Shown here: positions 46,982-60,700 of the stretch, one piece after another
Layout: every line of letters begins with the position of its first letter
How positions within the stretch are numbered: position 1 is the stretch's first letter
Assembly (NCBI RefSeq): GCF_019097595.1
Contig: NC_080716.1
Location: 31,070,901 to 31,134,900, forward strand
DNA from: Hemibagrus wyckioides
Taxonomy: Eukaryota; Chordata; Actinopteri; Siluriformes; Bagridae
DNA: 64,000 nucleotides
Direction of reading: 5' to 3'
Made by a program: the position numbers and the translations under genes
Notes under the pieces: generated by a model
What the model was told of the DNA's origin: nothing
What the model saw: the letters and a program-made list of their open reading frames with translations, nothing else
The model's database searches: none

Positions 46982-48709
46982 TCAGCTACTCAGGTATCCG
47001 TGCAGTTCCCTCGATGTTATGCTCAGCACCACTCCCGAGTGGTTGCCTTTTAAAAAAACGAGAAAAAAATGAACTCAGATGAACAGAATGTAGCTAGCTA
47101 AGGGTATTTTCACACGGATTGGGTCATGTGATGCACACACTGTTACCATAACAACACTTTTACCAGCACTTGCTAGCATATTAGCTTTATTACTGCCAGT
47201 AGTGCAGATGAAATAAAGTAACTCTAGTGATGAGGAAGTTGTTTCTACAGAGAATTTGAGTTGCTTGTGTGACTCGGCTCTTAAAGCTGTTGTTTTTTAA
47301 TTATAAGACATGTTAAATCCTCTGTTTGTTATTCTCATGTATCCCTGATTGGTTGGGAGTTAAAACAGCCATAGATGTCAGTCATCTTACAAGCTAATGC
47401 TAGATTCCAAATAACAGAAACACAGACTTTTATCCAGTAACATTCAAAACATTTTCAGGTCATCTCTGGATTCTTGTGAACGTCTGGTAGGCGGAGCTAC
47501 ACGTTCAAATCAAGTCAGTGGATCCTCTGTAGATATTCATAACATACATCTATATCTTATATTTTAGAGCTGCATCGAATTTCCATACCATGTCACTGAT
47601 AAAAAAATAAATAAACACAAAAGCGTTACGGTACCTCGGCCGTTACCCAGCGTCTGCGAGTCGAGGTCATCGTCGATAAACTCCTCCCCTTGGATGATAT
47701 GTTGCGTGTCATCGCTGTGATTGACAGGACTGGTCATTTCCTGCTCCTTTTCATTGTGCATCTGGGCATAGACGTTACGTCCCGGCAGCTTCCTGAAACG
47801 TTAGCGCTCGTTAAGGAGCTGTGGATGAGGGATTGCCAGTGTGGAATGATGTGGATGTTTAGGAACCTCCAGGAAACCGAACTTGCTCTTGTTTACATCT
47901 TAAAAACTTTATCAGATCAAAGGTTACATATGTTTCCTGTATGATGAGCTTCTGCCATACACGCCCCTGTGAATGAACTGTTGCTATAGAAACGATAATG
48001 TAAATAAATCTGCACTAGTGTCAGAGCCACTGCTTAAGAAAACACCTTCGGACCAATCGGAACGCAGAACTGTGGTGTGATTATGTCACTTTTTGCATCA
48101 TAAAATACGCTTTTTTATTTTTGAGGTGAGGCAGAAGATTGTCTTGATCTTCTGCGGAGCTTCATGAATTCTACTATATACTGAGAAACATCTCTGCGTT
48201 TAATTACATCGACATTGCTATGAAACTGGCGAATGTCACATGACATGGCATGAGTTGAGTGTAACTGATGAGGAAACATCTTCAACAAGAGCTTCCTTAA
48301 CCAGGAACCCAAGGAACCTGGGGGTTTTATTTGTAGGCCACCAGATGGAGATGAGTGGAATGGGAACGATGATGTCAGTAAACGTGACAAAAAATTCTGG
48401 TGGAAACATCACTGCTTTGGTGGTTTGAAGGTTCCACTGTTTTGTCCAGATCTCAAGCAGCTTTTAGTTTCCAGCTGTTAAAGATTCTGCTACTTGGTAC
48501 AAAGTCTTAAATTTGTTTATTTTTATAATTAAACATCATAAACATTAATGATATTTACAGATCAGAAATGGAATAATAGATGAGGTGCAAATGTACCTTT
48601 TAAACTTGTAGAGGAGGAAGAGTCCTGTAGTGATGAACGTGACGAGAAGAATGCCAGCCAAAGCCCAGAACCCAGGACTGGCAGCACCGATCCGAGAGTC
48701 TGTGTGAGA

Positions 48710-48740
<31 letters not shown>

Positions 48741-51700
48741 AATATGTATAAGTCTACATGATAGGAGTTTTGTACTTTTTCTTACAGCATGCAGAAATAC
48801 TCACCCCCCCCCCCCCCCCACATACACACACATCATGGAAACAAAGAGTTAAAACATGCCAACACACAACACAAAAGAAGGCGTCACACTGCACCAAGAG
48901 GATTTTCAGAGGAAAACACGCTTTCCTATCTTCCTGTAAATTCCATTGAGTCCTACTCCACAGTGGAGGTTAGTATGAAGCTCATATGAAAGCAGACACT
49001 CCAGACTTTGTAGTGTTTCAGAAGGATTTCAGGTTTTTTAGCCTACTAGGATCGATATATTCATAGAAATGTTCCTAATTAAACAAAAATGGATATTTAT
49101 TTCCAAACAAATGTTTGTATCTTCAAAGTCAATGTTGATCTCAAACCCATTTCTGCTCTCTGAGATACTCCAAGTGCTTGTTCATCTAAAAGCAGCTGAA
49201 ATTTTATCTTCAACCAGTAAAATTCTGTGTAAGGTTCTCCAACAGAGGGAAAACACACTGAAAGCTAGCAGACTCGTTTTAGATCAGACTCACAGCCTGA
49301 ACATCATTTGTTTCTTTACACTGATTGAAAATATCCCATAGGGTCAGTTCCATTAAGCCGACATACTGGGAAAAAGGATTAAGAAAGAAAATATGACTAT
49401 AACTATATTATAAAATTTTGGTGTTTAAAACAAAACCGCAGAGTTGTGGGTTTGAGTCTCAGCTTCAGCGTGTTAATGTTACTCGGTCACTTTGAACCAA
49501 ATTACGTGAGTAAAGTCAACTAAATCCCTTAGTGTAGATTTCAGCTGTTTCGATCTGCGGTGCTGACGGAAACTCTGGTTAGGAGACAAAAGATCAGAGG
49601 ACAGAAAGGAGAAGGAGTCAAACTGGAGACAGGATTAAAAACCCACCGCTCGCGGCTGCTCTGGACGACACGTCACTAGTTATTAGCCCTTAAACACACA
49701 GCAGGAAGCTTTTACTCTTTATGCACGATACACACAGTCCTGCCTTCACACTGACACAGAGACAAATTTCTCCATTCTGTTCAAATCAGGTACCACAGAA
49801 GCACTTCTTTCTTTTGTTCTATGGATTTCCTTTTTATTCTTTCTTTCTTACTTTTATTTCACTTTCGTCTGCATTACAGCAGTCTTCTCTCTCGTTTGTG
49901 TGAAAGCAGGAAATGTCACTTAAACAATTTTTTTTAGAAATCTGGCATTTTTTAATACATCCATGGTTTTTTACTAGAATTTTCCACCCTAATTTAAAAT
50001 ATTTTGTGTATAATATAAATATATTATGAAAAGTTTTTGCTGAAGCATAAAAAGTTAAATATATACAAGACTGAGGAAAAAGGAAGTACGCCCTCCTCTT
50101 TTTTCTGTTTTTTTTCCTCATGTCTATGTGTTGGCTTACTGTATTGTGTGTTGTTGTTTCAGCTGAGGTGTGTGTTTGTTACTCAGCCACTGTTTGGTCT
50201 GTTGTGTACTGGTTTTGCTCCAGTATCCAGATCTAAACACTGCTTTACTACAGAACTACAGAATAAGATCACGTTTATAGAATACTGATTTTTTTTTTTA
50301 CATCATTCTAACTGAATTGAACTCTTGTCCAGCCTTTAGAACAGTTTCGGCTTTGTCATTGGTTCCTGTATGGAAGTTTTCGGATCTTTCCAGGAACAGT
50401 AATATAACCAGATGTCTTTGTTGCGTTACCTGCGTCAGGATCCGACAGGGTCACCAACACTCTGAGTCCACCACGTACCACAAAGCTGATGTTACTCTCT
50501 TTCAGAGCCTGCTTTATGGTGGACACGTGCTATAACACACACACACACACACAGGTAAGCTTATTTAAGGAGTGGGTGTGGCATAACTGAGATTACATTA
50601 GAAAACCTTTGAGTGAAGTGTGTTAATGTGTGTGTGTGTGTGTGTGAGATTAGATCAATACCTTATCGGCAAACCCACTCCGTTTGGTGGACATGTTCTC
50701 TGTGGGCAACACGTATAAGTCTGCTCTGGTCGGCAGCCCAGGCTTCACCATGGCAACCATTGACTCCTGAGGAAGTCCAGTGATCTGGAAGGAAAAACAT
50801 CCAGGAAAATTCATGAAATAGTCGCAAATGCTGGATGGATGACATCATTCTGACATGACCTTTGATCCTGTGTAATTTTAGTAGATTGCGTGTGTTTGTG
50901 AAGTGAAAAACCTTGGCCAGCATCTTGGTGACCACGTGTCCCACGTCCTCTCTCCATTCCGGGATGTTGGGGTTGAAGCGATCCAAGTTCGGACTGAAGC
51001 CAAGAGGAATGACATGGAAATGATCTGACAAGAAGAAGGTCAAAGGTTAAAGGTCTTGATTCTAGATTCGAGATTAATGTGTAACTCATCATCGTGTAGT
51101 AATGTTGTGCTCAGTTCTGCTACAACTGGAAAAAAGTCAAAAGAAACATTTATTCATTGAGATATATTTCTTTGTTAAAGTAAAATTACAAAAAGAAACA
51201 CTAATTTTAATCTGATTTCTCCTGCCTTCAGCCTACGCTATACACTCAAGTTTATGCAACAGTGACACCCAGTGGACAAACCAGGAACTGTCATTTAAAT
51301 CTTTCTTAATAACGCGACATTTTTTTCATGAAAACTATCTTTTCCTAAAAAGAATTCATCAAAAAAAACTTATATTAGAGCTCAAATAAACAGTGAGATT
51401 TTATTTAAAAAAAAAAGGATTGTAAGAAAAAAAACAGTTTCTAAAGATATCAGTGGACATATATGTGATATCTTACATATGGTTGCTATAGCAACAGCAC
51501 GTTTACTGGGGTGTGTACTGCTAATCATAAACAGATGAAAAACTCGTTGATATGGTGAAGTTTTCTGTTTCTGTAGCATGTATTAAATAAAAAAATTAAA
51601 AAATAGCTGGTTTAAGAGGAACTCTGAGACATGACATTATGGAATTTAATAATAATCATCAGTACAGGGTTTTATAAGCTGCTTAAGCTTGAATATGTGA

Positions 51701-54700
51701 AAGATGTAAAAACATCTCCATCTCACCGTAAACGCGTACGGTTTTGCTGTCCTGCACCGTGGAGCGTCCGTTAGATGCTTGGACAGTGACGGAGATCTGA
51801 CCTTCTTCAGAGAAGCTGGTGAGGATGCTGTTCTCCAGCGTCAGCCTCGGCTGTACAAGCAGCATTATGTTACTATGACACCTGAGCATATAAAACTATA
51901 TATGACGTTGTTACAACCCTGAAGACGTACCTGCAGCTCCTCTCCGATCCACCAGTAGAAGACGGTCAGGTTCGAGTCCTCAGGTAGCACCACAGCAGTC
52001 AGGTTCACTTCCTGTTTCCTTCCTGCGATGGGCACCACTTCTAGGTGGACTTCCTGTAAAGGCTCTACAGACAAGAAGAAGCGATTACGATCATCCACTT
52101 CGCCGCTGTGGTGTAATGTTTTAGTGCCTCAGAGAGACAAAAAAGGATTTATTTTTATTTTGTATTGTATTCACCACAGTCAGATGTCTGGTTGTTAAAG
52201 CAGAAGATTAAGTAGATTTACATCACAAGACTTAAAAGGAAAAGCTAATAAACCTACTGGCTAAAAGGAAAACAACTTACAATTGAAAGGTCTAAAATTA
52301 AATTGGAACACCTGCAGTGTATTATGGGTAAAACACAGACAATCGGGTTACAACTCACGTGTGACCCGGATGTACAGAGTGGCCCGATCGTCACCGGCTG
52401 CGTTCTCCGCCTTCACACTGACCCGATAAAAACCCGGCTTCTCATAGCGGTGCTGGATTGGTTCATCTGTCACGGTTAAGTTCTGATAAATGGCACGGAC
52501 GCCGTCTGAAAGGTCCACCTGGTACCGGGTACTGCTCGTATCACCCTGAGAGAGAGAGAGAGAGAGAAAGAGAATAATTCAAATCCCACAGCTGTTTGGA
52601 TCTTTAACAGTAAATTTTTCTCACTTCTTAATTTCTTATAATGTGGAGCCTCCTAGTGGTCCAGCAGCAGGATCCTGTGCTCTCATTACCACAGCCCGAG
52701 TTCGATTCCCATGCAGGGCGCTAATCCAGCCACTGAGGAATTAACTCTCAGTGCCGGTCCCAAGCCCAGAATAAAATGGATGGGTTACGTCAGGAAGGGT
52801 ATCAGGTATAAAACCTGTGCCAGATCAAAACATTCAGACCAAACAATCCACTGTGGTGACCCCAAACAGGGAGCAGCAGAAAGAATTACAACTTAATTTG
52901 TTACAATTCCAGCCTTTAACTTCTGAGACATGTTTACATTTATACAAATTTCCACATTTTTGTATACTTTTAATAAAATAATTTCTATATAATTTTTTTA
53001 ATTCATATAATTTGTTTCAATCATATTGCCACATTTTACACATTTTTTACAAATTATATATTTATATATATGATAATATATATTTATTATACTTAATATA
53101 TTTATAAAAATATCAACATATATATTTATAAAATATCTATTTATACATATTATAAATAAATATAAATAATATATTTTTGTCTCAGTTAAATGATAATTGT
53201 ATTCAATTTATTCCCCAATTTTCACAAGTAAACAAAGATATATGTTATTCCATTAATTTATTTATTTTTCAAGTTTTTTAATTTTTTAATTTTTATTTAT
53301 TTATTTATTTATTTGTTTATTTATTTATTTATTTATTTATTCCATTATATTAATTCATCATGTCTTGTGTGTTCACATGCTGTCACATGATGGCTTTAGT
53401 CAGATCTCTCAGTTTCAGGACCGTTTTTTTCCACATGATTTACATATTAAACAGTCGTAAAATGAGTGTGAATTTTACTAGAGACTCAAACAGGGGGCGT
53501 GGCCTAAAGTTTGAAGGCGGAGATCTGGATGATTAAAAACTCATATAATTTTAATCCGTTCACTTTCAGTCTCTCGTTTCCACACCACAGATTTGTGCCT
53601 TTATCAACCCTGTCCTTATACCCGAGCTACAGAAACCACACCTCACCCGCTCCTGATGGACGATGAAGGTGATGTCATCACCAGGTGCCACAGTAAGCAT
53701 CTGCCCCTTGATGCCCAGTTGTAGACCTCTGGGGGGCATCAGAGGGCAGGCACGCTGCTTCCCGCTCTCCTCTTTATTCATCCCACCTTCACACGTGTTC
53801 GAGGTGAGCTTACGATAGCTGTGGGGAAGAAACACACACACTTGGGGTTAGATAAGGAACTGTAACTGTACGTGTACACACACACGGAATGATCAGATTA
53901 GTATTCACTACGGTGGCTGATTCGTTGACATTCCTGTAAAGCATGAGCTTCTAGTAAGAGTGTGTGTGTGTGTGTGTGTGTTTACTGTTAGCAGGATATA
54001 AGGCCTTGTTGAGAGCTTGCTATGTTGCAGTCATGCTTTGCTTAACACAATCCCCCACTTGTGTGTGTGTTTGTTTGTGTGTGTGTGTGTTACCCTGTGC
54101 TGGTCTTGTAGGTGTGTCCCAAATGGCAGTTTTCGGGCGGAGCTTCAGGGTCGTGCCAGAAGTCATGGTAACAGCGATCACCTTCGGCTTTGAGGCTGCG
54201 CTCGAATCCATAATCACTACAACACACACACACACACACACATCAAAGTGTGACATTAAACACAGCTATAGCACTGAAAGGTGTGTGTTTTTGTTTTTTT
54301 TTAAAAAGCAAGATGTCCCTTATATAAAAATCCCGCTTTGCTGAATATGAAATGAAACAGCTTCATTAACGCACACACTGTAACCATAGCAACACTAAAC
54401 TGTCAGCTAGCTTAATATCTAGTCATTAACTATATACAGATCTTCTGCTTCATAACTCAAGCCACTCCTCCTATCCCCTCCCTGATCTGTGACCTGATTG
54501 GTCGAGTGATAGACAAGAGTTTGGAGTTACTCAGCTATCTTTTTATTTTCAGTTTGGTTCAAATTTTGGAAAAGCTTGAGTGTAAAATAAAAGCAGGCTG
54601 AAATGTGGCGCCGAGGCAGACGGTGAGCTCAGTACCAGCTGAAGTCTTTCTCGGTGCACTGGCAGGGTTTAGCCATCAGTGCAGACGTGTAGCTCTTCCC

Positions 54701-57700
54701 TTTAATGCACAGAGACGACTCCTTCCTTCTTCTGAACACTCGCTCCTGTCCCATGATACAATGCTCTCCCTGTGGAAAGACAACATAACACCCACCTTCA
54801 TACAGGAAGTAGAGAGACATGTGGAGGAAGAGAGAAAGACAGACAGACAAAAAGAATGATAAACAGAAAAACAAGTAGGTTGACAGTGGATAGATGGTGG
54901 ATAGACAGAAAGAGAGAGAGGGAGAGAGAGAAACAGATGACAGACAGACAGTTGAGTTGGAATCAGACAGACAAGTAAAGAGAGAGGCAGACAGGTCAAC
55001 AGAGCAGCAGACAGACAAGTAAACTGAGAGGCAGACAGACAGGTAAACAAAGTGACAGACAGAGAAATAGGAATCAGATAGAAAGGTAAACAGACAGACA
55101 GATAATTAGAAAGAAAGACAGACCAGGTAACTGAGAGGTAAAGAGGAATGAGACAGACAGGTAAAGACAGACAGGTAAAACAGATGGATAGGTACACAGT
55201 GAGGCTGAGAGACAGGTAACAGAGAGACAGACTGGTAAAGAGAGATGCAGACGGACAGGTATTCAGATAGGCAGACAGATAGGTAAAGAGAAATCGGACA
55301 GAAAGGTAAACAGAGCAGCAGACAGACAAGCAAACTGAGAGGCAGACAGACAGGTAAACAGAGAGACAGTCAGAGAAGTAAACAGGGAGTCAGACAGACA
55401 GGTAAATTGGAATCAGACAGACAAGTAAAGAGAGAGGCAGACAGGTAAACAGAGATGTAGACAAACAGGAAACAGAGTGGTAAATAGGAATGAGACAGAC
55501 TGGTAAACAGAGCAGCAGACAGACAAGTAAACTGAGAGGCAGGGAGACAGGAAGTGGTAGACAGACAGAGAAATAGGAATCAGATGGAAAGGTAAACAGA
55601 AAGGCAGACACACAGGTAACAAACCGGCAGACAGAAAGGTAAAGAAGAATCAGATAGACAGGTAAACAGAGCAGCAGACAGACAAGTAAACTGAGAGGCA
55701 GACAGACAGGAAGTGGTAGACAGACAGAGAAATAGGAATCAGATGGAAAGGTAAACAGAAAGGCAGACACACAGGTAACAAACCGGCAGACAGAAAGGTA
55801 AAGAAGAATCAGAGCAGCAGACAGACAAGTAAACTGAGACAGACAGGTAAACAAAAAGGTAGACAGATAAAGAGGAATCAGAAGGACAGGTAAACAGAGT
55901 TAAACAGAGAGATAAATTAGAATAGGACAGACAGGTAAACAGAAAGGCAGACAGACAGGTAAATAGTGAGGCAGACAGGTAACCAAGAGGCAGACAGGTA
56001 AACAGAGAGTTAGATAGAGAGGTAAATTGGAATCAGATAGAAAAAAAGAGAGGCAGTCACACATGTACAAAGAGAATCAGACAGGTAAACAGTGAGGCAT
56101 ATAGACATAAAACAAAGGAAAAGAGACAGGTAACAGAGAGACAGACAGGTAAAAAGACAGGTAACAGAACTGCACAGACAGGGACAGACAGGACAAATAA
56201 GCACAGATAAACAGAACCAGACAGACAGACAGAGAGACAGGCAGGTATGATAAGAGGTATTGATACCTGCAGGTTAGTGAGTTTCCATGACTCGTAGTCG
56301 TCCTCGTTACACTGCTGAGGGAAAGACTGGCGGAAATCCACCTTCACCAGCTCCCAGTCTGAACGATAGCTAATGTGACCAAACACACTACACACACACA
56401 CAATCAAAAGTTATTAAAGTTAATAAAAACACTAAACCAAACACACCATGGTGATAAGCTACAGGAGCCACAGTGCAGTGCGCTACATTGAGGATCGGTG
56501 TGTCTGGACAAGAAAAATCAGCCACATGATGGCGCTCTAGATTTATGATTTGGGGCTGAAACAAAAACAGAACTGAGTGAGAAAAACGCAGTCTGTTTAA
56601 CAACCAGGAGTTTAATTAACTCTCAGAATATGAAGATCTCCTAAAACACCTCCTCACCAGTCCTCTTTCAGGGCATAACGGGGACCTCGAGTCCCAGAAA
56701 TGAGCCCTCTCAGGGACAGGGATTAAAGCCATAACCATTAAACTACACCATGATGAGGGGTTAATATGTGCATGTATTAAACAATGTTTAGTTTATTATT
56801 AATCTACCACATTAGGAACACATTCAATAATAAACATTTTTGGAGTACGAATGAAACAAAACATGTTATGGACGTGTTCCTTTGATACAAAACTGAACTC
56901 TCAGAAAATGTGTTTACGTTTAAAACTATGTGAAAACGTGTATTAAATATGTTCAAAATTGTTTCTAATTTGCTAACTATGTAAAAACCTGTTTATGTTT
57001 AAATCTATGCTAACAAATTACAAAAAAAAACTGGATAAATCAGAAGAAGGTAAAATACTACACTGAAAGTGAGACATTATAAATGTCACATATTTTTAGT
57101 CACAGCACAAGTACAGTAGAAACGCAGAAGGAACCGTAGCCCAGGGCCAAAAAATCTCTGCGCCAAAGTTGCTGCTCTTAAATCTCTCTCAAAATAAACC
57201 GCTGAAGCTTTAGCCAAAACCTCACTACACTGTGCTGGGCTCAACTCTAACATATCAGCATTAAAACTGTCAGATATTTGTTAAACATTCCGTCCGGATG
57301 ATCGTTCTGAATCCTGATTGGTCAGAAGGTGTTGATTAATTCTCTATGCGCACTTACAGTAGCACAGGATTATATGAATTAACTCATTATCGTTTCTATA
57401 GTAACAGCTCATTCACAGGGATGCAGCACATGCAATTGTTGACCTACGAAGGAGATGTTTATATAACATCTGTGGAAGGAGTCTCCAGTGTCAGGGCTTT
57501 AAAACAGTCTGAGGTTAAGATATAGCTTTTCTGGCATCTTCAGGTCCGAGGAGTTTACAATTCATTTAATCTATGGTTATTAACTTCAAGAGAGAGAGAG
57601 AATAAAGAGAGGCTGTTGAGGGAGACGTATAACATACGCAAGAACAGGAAGTAGCTTGTTTTGCAGACGTTGCACAACATTCCACAAATATGTTGCTGAT

Positions 57701-60700
57701 ATAAAAAATTGTAATCTTTGGCACATTTCTGTGTTATGGAGAAGTAACCCACTTTAATGGCATGCTGTTATGGGTAATGTTTTCTTTCTGCCAACTAGCC
57801 AAACAAGCTAAACCCCAGTAAGATACATAGAGAGATCCCCTTCCACTCTTGTTGTCTTTGGTGCAATTTCATCTGCCCCAGCATTTCATTATCAGCTCAA
57901 GTTCCACACCGCTAAAAATCGAAATCCAGCGGTAAATCGTTTCTCACCTGCCATCAAACATCATACACACACAGACACACACACACCTCACTGAACAAGT
58001 CTTCCTGTCACTGACCGTTATCCATGATGACCCCAATCAAGTACTCCAGAATCCGGCAGCGCTGAAAATCATAAGTCTTTCAGACACTTACGGTTTCTTG
58101 GACTCCCGCTGTGAAGCATGCTACACTGTGTAGGATTTGGAGCCAGAAAAGCAAACATGCACACGAGCTAGAGTTTAATCCGTCAGAGCTCTGTAGCTAA
58201 CTGATTGCTGCTTTGATCACAGATGTTGATTTGATCCTCGAGCACTGCAGGTTTTAACGTGCTGGCTGTTATTTTTTTCTTTGAAAGCTGTTATATCTTC
58301 AAGATGGAGAAAGTGATTGAAGTGATTCTACTGAAGGACAGGTGCGGATGAGTAGCAGAAGAAGGCGGGGGAGTTGAGGGATAGAATGCTGGATGGATGT
58401 AAGGGACGGATGAAGGTGATGCACATTCAGGTGGTGGGAAGACAGGAAGTGCAGGAAGGACGGCTGACTGGAAAGGACAAAAAATGGAAATGTGGAACTG
58501 GTTAAGGTGTAGTTCATCTACTGCTGAACAGGTGGATGCACTCAGGGACAGGTGGAGGAGAAGGAACATTAGATGAAAATGATGGTGATGAACAGTCAGG
58601 TAGAAGTGAGAACTAAATAGAAGTTTGGGAAATAGAGGATATGTCCTTATGGACAAATGGAATGAGAAAGAAACACAGATTGAGGTGATGCTAATGGACA
58701 GACAGCTGGAGGTGAGAGTCAGATGGAATTGAGGGACAAATAGAGAAAACAACTATAGGTGATGGTGATGGACAAGTGATTGAAAGTGAAAGACAGATGG
58801 AGGTGATGGTGATGGGCAGACAGCTAGACGTAAGAACCATATGCAATTATAGATGGAAGGATAGATGAATTGGGCGAGGGATGGGTGAATTGGGCGAGGG
58901 ATGGGTGGAGAGAGAAAATTAGAAGGTGATGGGCAGACAAGTAAAGACCATTTGGAACTGAAGGACAGATAAGGGTGATGGTGAAGGACAGACTGGTGTA
59001 TGTGAGGTGGTAATATTTGCAGTAATTAGCAGGTGAATGTACACGATAGATGGATGAAGATTGGTGGACAGGTGGAGGAACAGGACAGCTAAAAGTAAGA
59101 TGGATTGTGAAAGACAGGTGACTGTATTGATCAAATCTGGAGATGAGGGACATGTGGAAAATGCAGCTCATGTGTCTGAACAATTGGGCTTGAAGGAGGA
59201 GTTGAAATGCAATAAGGGAAAGCAATCGGGGCAAATAGAGAAGAAAGTAAGAAAGATGGAGGAACAGTTGCCTGACGTACAGATGGAGGTGAGAAACGGA
59301 TTGATTTGCAGGACAGGTGGTGGTCAGGGACAAACTGGTGCAGGTGAGGTTTATAAAGATACATTAATAAGCAGGGTAATGTGAAGGATGGATGGAGATG
59401 GGGACAGATTGAAGGAGGTGGAGAACAAGTAAAAGTAAGAGGAAGGAAAGTTTGTACTGAAAAATAGCTGAAGAAATCTGAACCTTTGAGTGTGGAGGAG
59501 TGAAATTCAGCCAACTGTTATTACGGGGGAAAAGACTATATATGATGGACAGTTAAAGGAGTGACTCATATTGAGCTGCACCACTGGTGGATCTGAGGGA
59601 GGAAAGACAGGTCACTGTGCCAGGAGACACAGAGATGAGGAACAAACATGTGTGACGGGAACAGGTGAGAGACGGGAAGTGGTAACTATGTAGAATGGGG
59701 CAAGTGAGGATTAGAGGGAAGTGGTCACAGGTAAGAAAGATGGAGGAAGGGATAGCTCAGTAGCTAAGTCATTGGGCTACTGATCAGAAGCAGACCCCCA
59801 AGCTACCAGTCTGAAAGAGGGCCTGAGCCCTTGAGCAAGGCTCTTAACCCTCAGTTGCTCATTTGTTAAAAAATGAGATGAATGTAAGTCACTCTGGATA
59901 AGGGCATGTGACAAAATGCCATAAATGTAAGGTAAGGAACAAAGGTCAAGACTTACGTCATAACCAGGGTCTCATCTCCGGGTTCGCTCAGCAAGCCATC
60001 CACAAACACTGACGTGCTGGTGAAATTATGGATGCTCCAAGTACGTCCTTCATCCACACTGAACCTTCAGAGACATAACATCTTATCACCATCAGAAACT
60101 AAACATTGTCATCCTGTGTCAAATTTAAAGGCTTTGTCTTCCATCATTAACCTGCACTGCTTAAATTATTGATCTTACATCACTGACACCAACGTTTGTC
60201 ATGGATTTGCGCCATCTTTCATTAACCTGTGCTGTTTTCCTTTGCTAACCTCCACTAATATAATCAACCACCATCATTTATTAGTGACCTGTTACAGTCA
60301 CAGTCATGGTTCCCATAGCGACCATTGCCATTAATATGCCTTTGGTTTGATTTTGCCATAGTAATTTGTGCCTTAGTACTGGTTTGGGTTTTTACCTCAC
60401 CTGTGAATTATAATTTGTCTCAATTTGTTTACCCTAGATATGTTTGTGCATGTATAACCTGTTGTTTTCAAATCTTATCAAGCTTCATGTTCATAAGTTT
60501 TAACATTAATTTCCGTTATTCCCCTGAGTCTGTTTCCTATGTTCCTGGTTTTGACCTTCGCTTCTTTGACTTTAGTAACTGATCCTAGTTTGTTGTTGCT
60601 GCACTGCATATTGACCTTATGGAAAATGAGGACAAGGACTCTGAAAGGACTCTGGACATCATAAGTCCTGTTCAGATCGGATATTATCAGGGGGGATGTC

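Noticed and set aside
48115..48390. 91-codon minus-strand frame in a sorcs2 intron
   Set aside because: No similarity to any known exon, no splice signals that fit the phases, and the flanking sorcs2 exons join in phase without it.
54629..55854. Long minus-strand open frames of 129, 217 and 154 codons rich in Leu, Ser and Cys
   Set aside because: They are translations of the GACAGACAGGTAAACAG minisatellite; composition and internal periodicity explain them.
54830..56240. CRISPR array
   Set aside because: The units are contiguous and imperfect without unique spacers; it is a eukaryotic minisatellite.
58291..59514. Overlapping long frames on both strands (153, 169, 127 and 107 codons)
   Set aside because: Produced by purine/pyrimidine strand bias of the GATGGAGGTGATGG-type repeat.
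59745..59815. tRNA gene
   Set aside because: A- and B-box-like sequence is present but belongs to a SINE head with a SINE body and tail; no cloverleaf can be drawn. The same applies to 39087 and 52648.
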